Shown here: piece by piece, positions 23,182-30,120 of the stretch
Position numbering within the stretch: position 1 is the stretch's first letter
How the letters are laid out: every line of letters begins with the position of its first letter
From: Solirubrobacterales bacterium
GTDB taxonomy: Bacteria; Actinomycetota; Thermoleophilia; Solirubrobacterales; 70-9
Assembly (NCBI GenBank): GCA_020438295.1
Contig: JAGQUV010000018.1
Span: 1 to 35,799, forward strand
Reading direction: 5' to 3'
DNA: 35,799 nucleotides
Made by a program: the position numbers and the translations under genes
The notes under the pieces: model-generated
Told to the model about the DNA's origin: nothing
Databases searched by the model: none
Seen by the model: only the letters and a program-made list of their open reading frames with translations

Positions 23182-25160
23182 TGGACGAGCCCACCGGGAC
23201 CCGGATCAGGGAAGGCGCGGCCGGGGCGATCGATCTGGTCGACCCCGACGTCGCCGAACAGACGATCCACCAGGTCCCGCCCGCGCCGGTTGCCCTGCAG
23301 GGCGAGGCACCGCGACCGCGCCTGGAGAGCTGGCTCGTGGCGGCCGTCTTCGGGCTGTTCTACGGGCTGGTCGGTTATTTCGTGATCACCGACGGACGGA
23401 TCGTCACCTTCGACGCCGTCCACCTGCTCAACGAGGCCTACATGACCTGGTGGAACTCACCGCCGAAACTGGCCGCGATCACCCTGCAGAGCGCCCCGAT
23501 GGGCAGCCTCTCATTCCTTCCCCTGGCCCTGGTCAAACCGCTGGCCACTTCACTGGTGGCGATGCCGGTGCTCACCGCACTGGCCGGCGGCGCGATGATG
23601 GCCCTGGTCAATTCGATCCTCTACCGCTGCGGCCTAGCCCTGGGACCGCGAATCGGCCTGCTGGTCCTGTTCGGGCTGAACCCAATGCTGGTCTACTACG
23701 CCGGCAACGGCGAACCGGTGCTCCCCGGCATGGCCTGCGCGGCGATCGGGCTCCTCTCGCTGGTTTCATGGGCCCAGACCCGTGGCACCAGGCACCTGAC
23801 CGCGGCCGGCCTGGCGATCGCGTTCGCGATGATGTTCGACTACGGCTACGCGCTCTGGGCGCTCGGCTTCGTCATCGCGATCATGATCGTGGGACCGGGC
23901 GCAAGCTCCGGCAACCCGAGGCTGAACGGCCACGGCGACGGTCGGGGCAACCGCGGAGACCGGATGCGCTCCTCGCTGCTCGTGTTCATGACCCCGATCG
24001 TCTACGCCCTGATGCTCTGGATCCTGATCAATACCTTGATCCTGGGTAGCCCGTTCGGGTGGCTCACCGCCCAGACCGGGATGATCCAGGTCAACACCAC
24101 CGGCGTTCTGCAGGCGGTCACCGCCAGTCCGTCGTCCGCGCTGGGCGATCTTCTGGACGTCGTGCTGGGAGTTGCGCCACTGGCGCTCGTGGCGGTGTTC
24201 CTATTGATCCTGACCGGATTCCTCAAAGGGGACAGACTGTCCTGGGGGCTGTTCCTGATCCTGTTGCTTGCCGCTTCGGTACCGGTGATCCGGGTCCTGG
24301 TCGCCGACCAGGCCGATCTGATGCTGCTCTCGGTGGGACTGCCGCTGGCCCTGCTGGCGCTCACCGCGGTGGCCTGGTCGGTCCACGCCGGCGACGGTCT
24401 GGGCATATTTGCGCTGGTTGCGATGGTGGTCGGCCTGATCGCCACGATTCCGCTGGGCTGGGATGCGATGCAGAATTACCGCTATCAGGACCAGGCTCAG
24501 GCCTTCACCCGGTTCGTGGAGAGCCGCGAGAGCCAGGAAGGGACCAAGTCGGTCGGTGGCTACACGGTCGGGATCGATCCCGAAGTGGCGATGGCCCGCC
24601 ACATCAACGAACAGCTTCCCCAGGTCAAGAACTCGATCCTGGTGGACGAGAACTACAGCTATGGCCCGATGCTGCTGAGCGGCCGGCCGCAGATCTTCGC
24701 CGACCGGGCCGATCGTGGCGAATCGCTCTGGGAGTCACTGGTCCTCGATCCGTTCGGCCGGGTCGACTACATGCTGGTGACCACGGGCCGGGCCGGGGAC
24801 CAGCTTAGAAAGGCTTACCCGAGGATGGTGGCCGGCGGTGAACCGGGCCTGACCCCGATCTTCAGGACCGCCCGCTACGTGCTGATCAGCGTCTCCGCGA
24901 CCCGCCCCGACGAAGTCGGTGGGAGTGGGAACGTGAACGGCCCGACCACGGTTCAGCCCGGCCCGCAGAGCACCCCGCGCCCGTTCACACCGGTGACCCC
25001 GGCAACCGTGGACTCGTCGGCGGCGAGCACAGACTCCTCGGCCACCGTCGAGGCGACTCCGACCGCCCCGACCACCACACCGGCCCCGGCTCCGAGCCCG
25101 AGCCCCAGCTCAACGGCACCGTCGGGAACGTCGTCGGCGCCCATCCTGGAGGGCGAGTGA
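23181..25160 (+). CDS. Polytopic membrane protein, GT-C-like (ArnT/PMT-type architecture)
   Basis: This 659-residue protein has a hydrophilic N-terminus of ~50 residues and about 11-12 membrane helices to residue ~430. An extracytoplasmic domain (~435-580) includes SYGPMLLSGRPQIFADRAD and VDYMLVTTGRAGDQL. The Ser/Thr/Pro/Ala-rich tail (~584-659) suits a wall-spanning linker. An acidic residue in the first outer loop (VTFDAVHLLNEAYMTWW, Asp78) sits where GT-C glycosyltransferases carry their catalytic Asp, and the C-terminal domain resembles those of actinobacterial GT-C enzymes. It would use lipid-linked sugars outside the membrane, modifying or exporting the glycan made by the upstream synthase. 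The family call is by architecture only. Start ATG overlaps the synthase stop (TGATG); the stop overlaps the next start (GTGA). Confidence 0.75.
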   Translation: MDEPTGTRIREGAAGAIDLVDPDVAEQTIHQVPPAPVALQGEAPRPRLESWLVAAVFGLFYGLVGYFVITDGRIVTFDAVHLLNEAYMTWWNSPPKLAAITLQSAPMGSLSFLPLALVKPLATSLVAMPVLTALAGGAMMALVNSILYRCGLALGPRIGLLVLFGLNPMLVYYAGNGEPVLPGMACAAIGLLSLVSWAQTRGTRHLTAAGLAIAFAMMFDYGYALWALGFVIAIMIVGPGASSGNPRLNGHGDGRGNRGDRMRSSLLVFMTPIVYALMLWILINTLILGSPFGWLTAQTGMIQVNTTGVLQAVTASPSSALGDLLDVVLGVAPLALVAVFLLILTGFLKGDRLSWGLFLILLLAASVPVIRVLVADQADLMLLSVGLPLALLALTAVAWSVHAGDGLGIFALVAMVVGLIATIPLGWDAMQNYRYQDQAQAFTRFVESRESQEGTKSVGGYTVGIDPEVAMARHINEQLPQVKNSILVDENYSYGPMLLSGRPQIFADRADRGESLWESLVLDPFGRVDYMLVTTGRAGDQLRKAYPRMVAGGEPGLTPIFRTARYVLISVSATRPDEVGGSGNVNGPTTVQPGPQSTPRPFTPVTPATVDSSAASTDSSATVEATPTAPTTTPAPAPSPSPSSTAPSGTSSAPILEGE

Positions 25161-26425
25161 CCCCGGCCGGCCCGGATCACCTGAAGTCGCTGGCGGCGGT
25201 GGCCGCGGTCGGGTTGTTGCTGTGGGTCGCCACCGGATGTGGATCCGACGACGGCGGAGACGGCTCCGGCACCGGAAACGGGAAGAACGCCAGCGCCCGG
25301 AGCAATTCCGGTGACAACACGTCCGGCTCCTCGGCGAACTCCGGAAGCACCGGCACGACCGGCGCTACCGGAGGTTCGGTGGCAACCACTGCGCCGGGGA
25401 CCACCGGGGCGGAGCTCGCGGGCGGGCTCAGGGTCTTCGCCGCCGAGAGCCCGTGGAATACCGAGGTGGCCGGTCTCCCGGTCGACTCCAGGTCCGCCCA
25501 GATGCTCGAACTCGCAACCGGTCGCCGAGCAGTGCGTGAGGTCCCGGGTCGCGAGGGGGTCGAGACTTTCACCCGGAAGGTCAACCGCGGTCTTTACATC
25601 AACACCGACGCTTGGGCACCGCTGGTGGTCGAGGGCGGTGCCGAGGGTGGAGTGACGACCAAGTTCGTCTGCCGTCAGTCCAGGTGCGGTTCGAAAGAGT
25701 TCAAGGCTCCCGAGACCCTGAACATACCCCCGAACACTACGCCCGACCCCCGGTACGACGGCTGGCTGAGCGTGATCGACCGCGACCAGGGGATCGGCTA
25801 CGACTTCTGGAGGGCCCGGCGCCAGACCGATGACTCGATTTCGTACCAGTACGCGAAGGGCTGGAGCCTGGACGGACCCGGCTTCAGCCAGCCCGTGGCC
25901 GTCGATGCCCAGCGGGCGGTCGGCGCCCGCGGATCGGGTCTGCCGCTTTTTGCCGGCCTGATCGGGTCCGACGAGCTGTCCGGCGGCCGGATCGACCATG
26001 CATTGGCGATCTCGGTGCCGGGACTCGCCCGGCGTAACTTCGTACAGCCGGCTTCGGTGACCGACGGACTTGGAAGCCCCCGTTCGCTGCCCGCCGGGGC
26101 GCGCGTCAGGCTGCGCTCCAGCGTCGACTTCGAAGACCGGCTGGGCAACCTGAAGGGGAGCCGGCGCCGGTCGGCCGATGCGATTCTCCAGGCCCTGCGC
26201 CAATACGGCGCGATCGTGGTCGACCGCTCGATCGTGCCGACCCTGTACGCACCGAAAGGGACTTCGGACGAGCTGGTCGACGGAAACGAGTTGAGCCATC
26301 TAAAGCTCGGCGACTTCGAGGTGGTCCAACTGCCCGCGGTCTACAAGGATCCGCCGCTCAGCAAGGTCACCCAGGTCGGGCCGACCACGGCCGTGACCGA
26401 CTCTTCGACCGGAGGTGACCAGTGA
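25157..26425 (+). CDS. Secreted lipoprotein with a conserved domain of unknown function
   Basis: This 422-residue lipoprotein has a signal peptide ending in ATGC (Cys28), a Gly/Ser/Thr-rich linker (~29-88), and one large domain (~93-395). The domain begins ESPWNTEVAGLPVDSRSA and continues with IPPNTTPDPRYDGWLSVIDR, a GSGLPLFAGLI then GRIDHALAISVP segment, LPAGARVRLRSSVDF, and ILQALRQYGAIVVDRS. I recall many bacterial secreted proteins with this order of motifs (SPWN, DGWxxVxD, SGLP, IxHAL, YGxxVxD), none with a function I can name. A carbohydrate-active role is possible given the operon. GTGA overlaps join it to both neighbours. Confidence 0.8.
   Translation: MTPAGPDHLKSLAAVAAVGLLLWVATGCGSDDGGDGSGTGNGKNASARSNSGDNTSGSSANSGSTGTTGATGGSVATTAPGTTGAELAGGLRVFAAESPWNTEVAGLPVDSRSAQMLELATGRRAVREVPGREGVETFTRKVNRGLYINTDAWAPLVVEGGAEGGVTTKFVCRQSRCGSKEFKAPETLNIPPNTTPDPRYDGWLSVIDRDQGIGYDFWRARRQTDDSISYQYAKGWSLDGPGFSQPVAVDAQRAVGARGSGLPLFAGLIGSDELSGGRIDHALAISVPGLARRNFVQPASVTDGLGSPRSLPAGARVRLRSSVDFEDRLGNLKGSRRRSADAILQALRQYGAIVVDRSIVPTLYAPKGTSDELVDGNELSHLKLGDFEVVQLPAVYKDPPLSKVTQVGPTTAVTDSSTGGDQ
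26411..26418 (+). promoter_or_regulatory. Strong Shine-Dalgarno for the PstS-like gene
   Basis: GGAGGTGA inside the end of the upstream gene, with GGAGG six bases before the GTG at 26422. It supports that start and high translation despite the overlap. Confidence 0.7.
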
Positions 26426-27852
26426 GACGATTCGCTTACCGTGCGCTTCTGCCGCTGGTGCTCGGGCTCGGCCTGGTCGCGACTGCGACCGGCTGTGGCA
26501 TCGAACTCGACTCGGCCCCCGACTCCGCGGGCGCCTCCGGCGCGAAGGCCGTCTACAGGGAGCCGGTCAGCGGGGTCAAGCAGCAGGCCTTCCGTCCGAC
26601 CCCCCGGTCGGTCGGGGTGATCCGCATCGCCGGCCAGGCTCAGGGCTCGTTGACCGAGGACCTGATCGACGCTTACGGCCGGCAGGGCACCGGGGTCGAG
26701 TTCAACGTCTCGAGCGGCAACGAACAGGCAGCGTTCGACGAGTTCTGTTCCGGAGATGCCGACATCGTCGACTCCGCCCGGCCGATCTCTCCGGCCGAGT
26801 TCCAGGACTGCCAGGCCCGCGGGATTCAGCCGGTGCAGTTCCAGGTGGCTTCCGATGCGGCCGTACTGGCGATCCGCAACGAGACCGATGTCGGCGTGGA
26901 CTGCCTCAGCTTCGGTGAGGTGCGCAATATCTTCCGGGCCGGTTCACCGATCAACAGCTGGTCCCAGGTCGGGTACGGCCACGAGATCACCGGCGACGTC
27001 GCGGCGCCGAGGATGAAGGTCGCGGGCCCGGACCAGGACTCGAACGTATTCGGGTTCTTCGGCCAGTACGTGCTCGGCGATCCCGAGCCGACCCTGAGCG
27101 ATTTCCGCAGCGACTACCAGGCCTACCCCAGCGATTCCGGCGTACGCCGGGCAGTGGTCGGCAGCAGCCGCGATTACTACAACGCTACCCAGCTCGACCG
27201 CTCCGAGCAGATCTACGAAGACATCATCTCTTCGATCGCCGATGCCCGGCAGGCGGTGGCCGACGCGAAGGCCGAGGTGGCCAAGGGGATCCGGGACGGT
27301 CGGACCAAGGCGGCCAGGCAGCGTGATCAGCGCAAGCTGGATGCCGCCGAGCAGAATCTGACCGACCTCAAGAACGACGTGCCGGGCTCGATCCGCTTCC
27401 GCAACGAGAACCGTGCGTCGGTCCGCAACATCGAGCAGCTGCGCGGCACGATGGGTCTGTTCCGGTTCTCTTACTACGAGGCGTTCGAAGAGGAGCTGCG
27501 GCCGATGGAGGTGAGCGCCAGTGACGACTTCGCCGAGCCGGAATGCATCTTCCCGTCGCAGTCGACGATCACCAACGCGACATATCCGCTGTCCAGGCAG
27601 CTGCTGCTCACGGTGAACTACCGGAACATCAAGGATTCCGACATCAACGACTTCCTGACCACGGCGGTCGGCGAGGCACAGAAGCTGGCCGAGGAGGCGG
27701 CTCTCGTTCCGCTTCCGGACGAGGTGCGCGATACCGAACAGACCTGGCTCGACGGCAGCAGCGAGCCGGACATCATCTTCTACAGCACCCCCTCATCCAA
27801 TGGCAAGGCGTCCAAGGGTCAGGGTTCGAGCGGCAACGCGTCGGGCCAGTAG
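26422..27852 (+). CDS. PstS-like periplasmic-binding-fold lipoprotein with a coiled-coil insertion
   Basis: This 476-residue lipoprotein (ATGC, Cys25) has the PBP-like fold of phosphate-binding PstS. Visible motifs are VGVIRIAGQAQGSL, FNVSSGNEQAAFDEFCSGDADIVDSARPIS (~94-123, the SG...F..G..DI..S.RP pattern), LSFGEVRNIF and DQDSNVFGFFGQY, which replaces the canonical SGT loop. Between the two lobes, residues ~261-322 form a charged coiled coil (ADARQAVADAKAEVAKG ... DQRKLDAAEQNLTDL) that normal PstS lacks. The fold then resumes at SIRFRNENR and GTMGLFRFSYYEAF. No pstCAB or phoU genes are nearby, so high-affinity phosphate import is unlikely to be its main role here. The C-terminus is Ser/Gly/Lys-rich. 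Confidence 0.85.
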   Translation: MRRFAYRALLPLVLGLGLVATATGCGIELDSAPDSAGASGAKAVYREPVSGVKQQAFRPTPRSVGVIRIAGQAQGSLTEDLIDAYGRQGTGVEFNVSSGNEQAAFDEFCSGDADIVDSARPISPAEFQDCQARGIQPVQFQVASDAAVLAIRNETDVGVDCLSFGEVRNIFRAGSPINSWSQVGYGHEITGDVAAPRMKVAGPDQDSNVFGFFGQYVLGDPEPTLSDFRSDYQAYPSDSGVRRAVVGSSRDYYNATQLDRSEQIYEDIISSIADARQAVADAKAEVAKGIRDGRTKAARQRDQRKLDAAEQNLTDLKNDVPGSIRFRNENRASVRNIEQLRGTMGLFRFSYYEAFEEELRPMEVSASDDFAEPECIFPSQSTITNATYPLSRQLLLTVNYRNIKDSDINDFLTTAVGEAQKLAEEAALVPLPDEVRDTEQTWLDGSSEPDIIFYSTPSSNGKASKGQGSSGNASGQ

Positions 27853-27893
27853 GCGGGGCGCCGCAGGCGCTACTTACGGTTGAGCACGGGTTT

Positions 27894-27899
27894 AGGAGG
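27894..27899 (+). promoter_or_regulatory. Shine-Dalgarno deciding the start of the next secreted protein
   Basis: AGGAGG lies 7 bases before the ATG at 27907. An earlier in-frame TTG at 27880 is upstream of this site and is rejected. The 54-base gap before the gene also holds a weak GCGCC/GGCGC hairpin (27858-27870). Confidence 0.75.
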
Positions 27900-27906
27900 T
27901 GGTGGC

Positions 27907-29496
27907 ATGATCCCCGACGTGTCTCGAAAACCGACCAGTTTCGCACTGCTACTGCTGACTGCCCTGCTCGGGGCGGCTCTGTTCGCCGGGCCGGCGTCCG
28001 CCAAGCGCTGCGCAAATCTGCCGCTCTCGGTCAAGCTCAGCTCGCACGATCCGACCGACCTGCTCGAATCCGGCCAGGCCTGGGTCTACGTCCGGAAGAA
28101 GGGCCGGGTGAAAGGGGCGGAGGTGCTGGTCGAACGCGGCAACCGGGTCTTCGCCCGGGGCCGCATCTCGGGCCGGCTGGCCGGCGGCCGGACCACGGTG
28201 GTCCGGCTGAAGACGGTCCGCGCGATCCGCCAGGGCAGGTACAGGGTCTCGGTGACCGCCCGCAAAGGTGGCTGCCACGTGCGGCGGGCCAAACACCGCA
28301 AGTGGCGCTTCAGGACACCGAGCCTGGCTGTCAAGGCCCTCCCGGTCAGTACCAGGGTCGACGACAACGTCGATCAGGTGCGTTTTGCGCTTCGCCCGAT
28401 AAGGCGGGTTCAGGTCGGGTTGGTGAGGGCGACCCTGGTCAACCGCAACGGCGCCACCGTCGCCGAGACCGTGGTCCCGGACCTCGACGGGAACCAGGTC
28501 ATCGCCGACCTCCCGATCAACGGCAAGCTGGCCCCGGGCAAGTACCAGGTGCGTCTGGTGGGGCAGGAGAAGGCGAGCGGCGCCTGGCGGAACTCGGCCG
28601 ACACCTACCGCTTCGTCAGGGGCGGCGGCGGGGCCGCCCCGGTGGAATCGACCGGCCTCCAACTGCAGAAGGTGGTGGTCGACTGGAGCGAAGGCGAGTG
28701 GAAGGGGCGGCAGGTCGGTGGTTTCATCGCTCCCGGAATTGGCTACGGAGAGGTCGTCTGCAGTCCCGACCAGCAGTGGATCCGGTTCTTCCCTTCGAAC
28801 GGCGGGCGTGAGTCGGCGATGATGAGCTGGACCCACAAGGACTGGGGCACGTTCGGTGAGTATTCGCTGAGGGAGGCGAAGTTCGTCAACGACAGCGGTC
28901 CCGATTTCCGCGAGGGTCTGAACAAGTTCGGGCCGACCGAGAAGAATTCGACCGGCTCGTTCGAGGGAATCATCTCCGATCGCGGCCCGATCCTCGGTCC
29001 CGGCGGCAGCTCGCTGGCTCCGCCGACCACGTTCGAGATGAGCTGGAAGTGGAACTTCGCCAGGACCAGGACGTCACGCTGTCACGTAGAGGCGACGTTC
29101 CGGACCGAGACCGGGCAGGTCGAAAAGCCGGTCGCCAGATCGGCCCAGATCGTCTGGCGCGATGCGGCCAACGCAACCGCCGACAACGCCGCCGACTCGG
29201 TCGAGTTCCCGGGACTGGGACAGGTCGAGGTGGTCTGCGAGGCGGGTGTCGGCGGCAGCCACCAGATCTCGGTTGACAACCCGGCCGGCGGGCTGATCCT
29301 GATCCGGGAGGGCTCCGATGAAACCCAGGTCCGGCAGAACGACGGCCCACTGAGCTCCCGGCTGCCGAACAACGGCATGCTGCTGTACCGGCTCGACTCA
29401 GGTCAGAACGTCCTGGTTTCCTCGCGCTGGAAGGCGAACGATCCCGACCCCGCAGCGAACTGGTGCGTGGTCTCTGCCCAGGTCTTCGACCGCTAG
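27907..29496 (+). CDS. Secreted multi-domain beta-rich protein of unknown function
   Basis: This 529-residue protein has a classical signal peptide (FALLLLTALLGAALFAGPASA, cleavage after ~32) and no lipobox. Residues ~35-130 and ~140-245 look like two Ig-like beta-sandwich domains, the first Arg/Lys-rich with Cys pairs (KRCANLP, KGGCHVRR). A third region (~265-525) contains WTHKDWGTFGEYSLREAKF, MSWKWNFARTRTSRCH and repeated CEV/CVVS strands. I recognise no named family. It is the last gene of the synthase operon, separated by 54 bases and given its own strong ribosome binding site, so it may be made in larger amounts. A branched RNA structure follows its stop codon. Confidence 0.75.
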   Translation: MIPDVSRKPTSFALLLLTALLGAALFAGPASAKRCANLPLSVKLSSHDPTDLLESGQAWVYVRKKGRVKGAEVLVERGNRVFARGRISGRLAGGRTTVVRLKTVRAIRQGRYRVSVTARKGGCHVRRAKHRKWRFRTPSLAVKALPVSTRVDDNVDQVRFALRPIRRVQVGLVRATLVNRNGATVAETVVPDLDGNQVIADLPINGKLAPGKYQVRLVGQEKASGAWRNSADTYRFVRGGGGAAPVESTGLQLQKVVVDWSEGEWKGRQVGGFIAPGIGYGEVVCSPDQQWIRFFPSNGGRESAMMSWTHKDWGTFGEYSLREAKFVNDSGPDFREGLNKFGPTEKNSTGSFEGIISDRGPILGPGGSSLAPPTTFEMSWKWNFARTRTSRCHVEATFRTETGQVEKPVARSAQIVWRDAANATADNAADSVEFPGLGQVEVVCEAGVGGSHQISVDNPAGGLILIREGSDETQVRQNDGPLSSRLPNNGMLLYRLDSGQNVLVSSRWKANDPDPAANWCVVSAQVFDR

Positions 29497-29500
29497 CAGG

Positions 29501-29590
29501 CCGGGGCGACAGGGCGGTACGCGGGGTACCTCATGCGGTCATGAGCAGGACCGAACCGGGAGACCGGCCGGTCCCGGTCTGTCGCCCCGG
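29501..29590 (+). ncRNA. Candidate branched (cloverleaf-like) RNA structure in the 3' UTR
   Basis: A perfect 12-base inverted repeat, CCGGGGCGACAG (29501-29512) and CTGTCGCCCCGG (29579-29590), encloses three further hairpins. These are GGTAC/GTACC (29516-29520 with 29526-29530, loop GCGGG), TCATG/CATGA (29531-29535 with 29540-29544, loop CGGT) and ACCGGG/CCCGGT (29555-29560 with 29573-29578, capped by ACC/GGT). The helices stack with 0-10 unpaired bases between them. No T-run follows, so it is not a textbook terminator. It starts 4 bases after a stop codon and ends 8 bases before the next promoter. It does not fit tRNA geometry. It may be a terminator-like 3' end or an unnamed structured RNA. 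Confidence 0.45.
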
Positions 29591-29598
29591 AGTGCGCG

Positions 29599-29604
29599 TA
29601 GTAT
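29599..29604 (+). promoter_or_regulatory. -10 element for a leaderless transcript of the second coiled-coil gene
   Basis: TAGTAT is exactly 6 bases before the ATG at 29611, placing transcription start on the ATG. There is no Shine-Dalgarno. It gives this gene a promoter separate from the synthase operon. Confidence 0.55.
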
Positions 29605-29610
29605 GGCGGG

Positions 29611-30087
29611 ATGGGCGTGCGCTCAGACAACCCCGGTGATTCCGCCGACCGGGAGCGCTTCGACCACCTGGCCGGGGCGGTCGCGGCAATCGCCGGACAG
29701 GTCGAGGCGCTGAACCGGCAGGTAGCCGAACTCGCCCGGGAAGTCGAGCAGATCGCCGCCGGCGGCCGGACCGGATCGGACGCTCCGCCGGAAACCGGAC
29801 CGACCGGAGCCAGGTCGTCGCCCGCTGCCGGCGAATCCACTCTGGAGATCCTGGTTTCACCGATCCCGGAGCTCGCCCTGGTCGCCCTTGTCGAAACCAC
29901 CTTGAGGAGCCTGAACGGAGTTCGCAATCTGGCTTCGGTCGAGAAGTCCGACGATTCGGTCCGGTTCGTGGTCCAGCCTGATCCCGACGCCGATCTGATC
30001 GCCGAGATGAAGCAGGCGATGCCGGTCCCGGTAGCGGTGCTCGATTCGGACGAAGGATCCGTCTCTCTTTCACTTCAGTGGAATTGA
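29611..30087 (+). CDS. Coiled-coil protein with the same C-terminal domain as the first operon gene
   Basis: This 158-residue protein has a coiled coil at ~15-50 (HLAGAVAAIAGQVEALNRQV), a Gly/Ala/Pro linker (~50-75) and a C-terminal domain from LEILVSPIPELALV to GSVSLSLQWN. The final 79 residues align without a gap to those of the protein at 20091-20741; shared positions include the Pro after the first strand, GV, DSD and SV near the end. The fold looks ferredoxin-like. No named family is recognised. The mRNA should be leaderless. The APC permease gene begins 33 bases downstream and may share the transcript. Confidence 0.72.
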   Translation: MGVRSDNPGDSADRERFDHLAGAVAAIAGQVEALNRQVAELAREVEQIAAGGRTGSDAPPETGPTGARSSPAAGESTLEILVSPIPELALVALVETTLRSLNGVRNLASVEKSDDSVRFVVQPDPDADLIAEMKQAMPVPVAVLDSDEGSVSLSLQWN

Positions 30088-30120
30088 TGCCGATCCGGAA
30101 GCAGAACGGGACGGCCGGCG

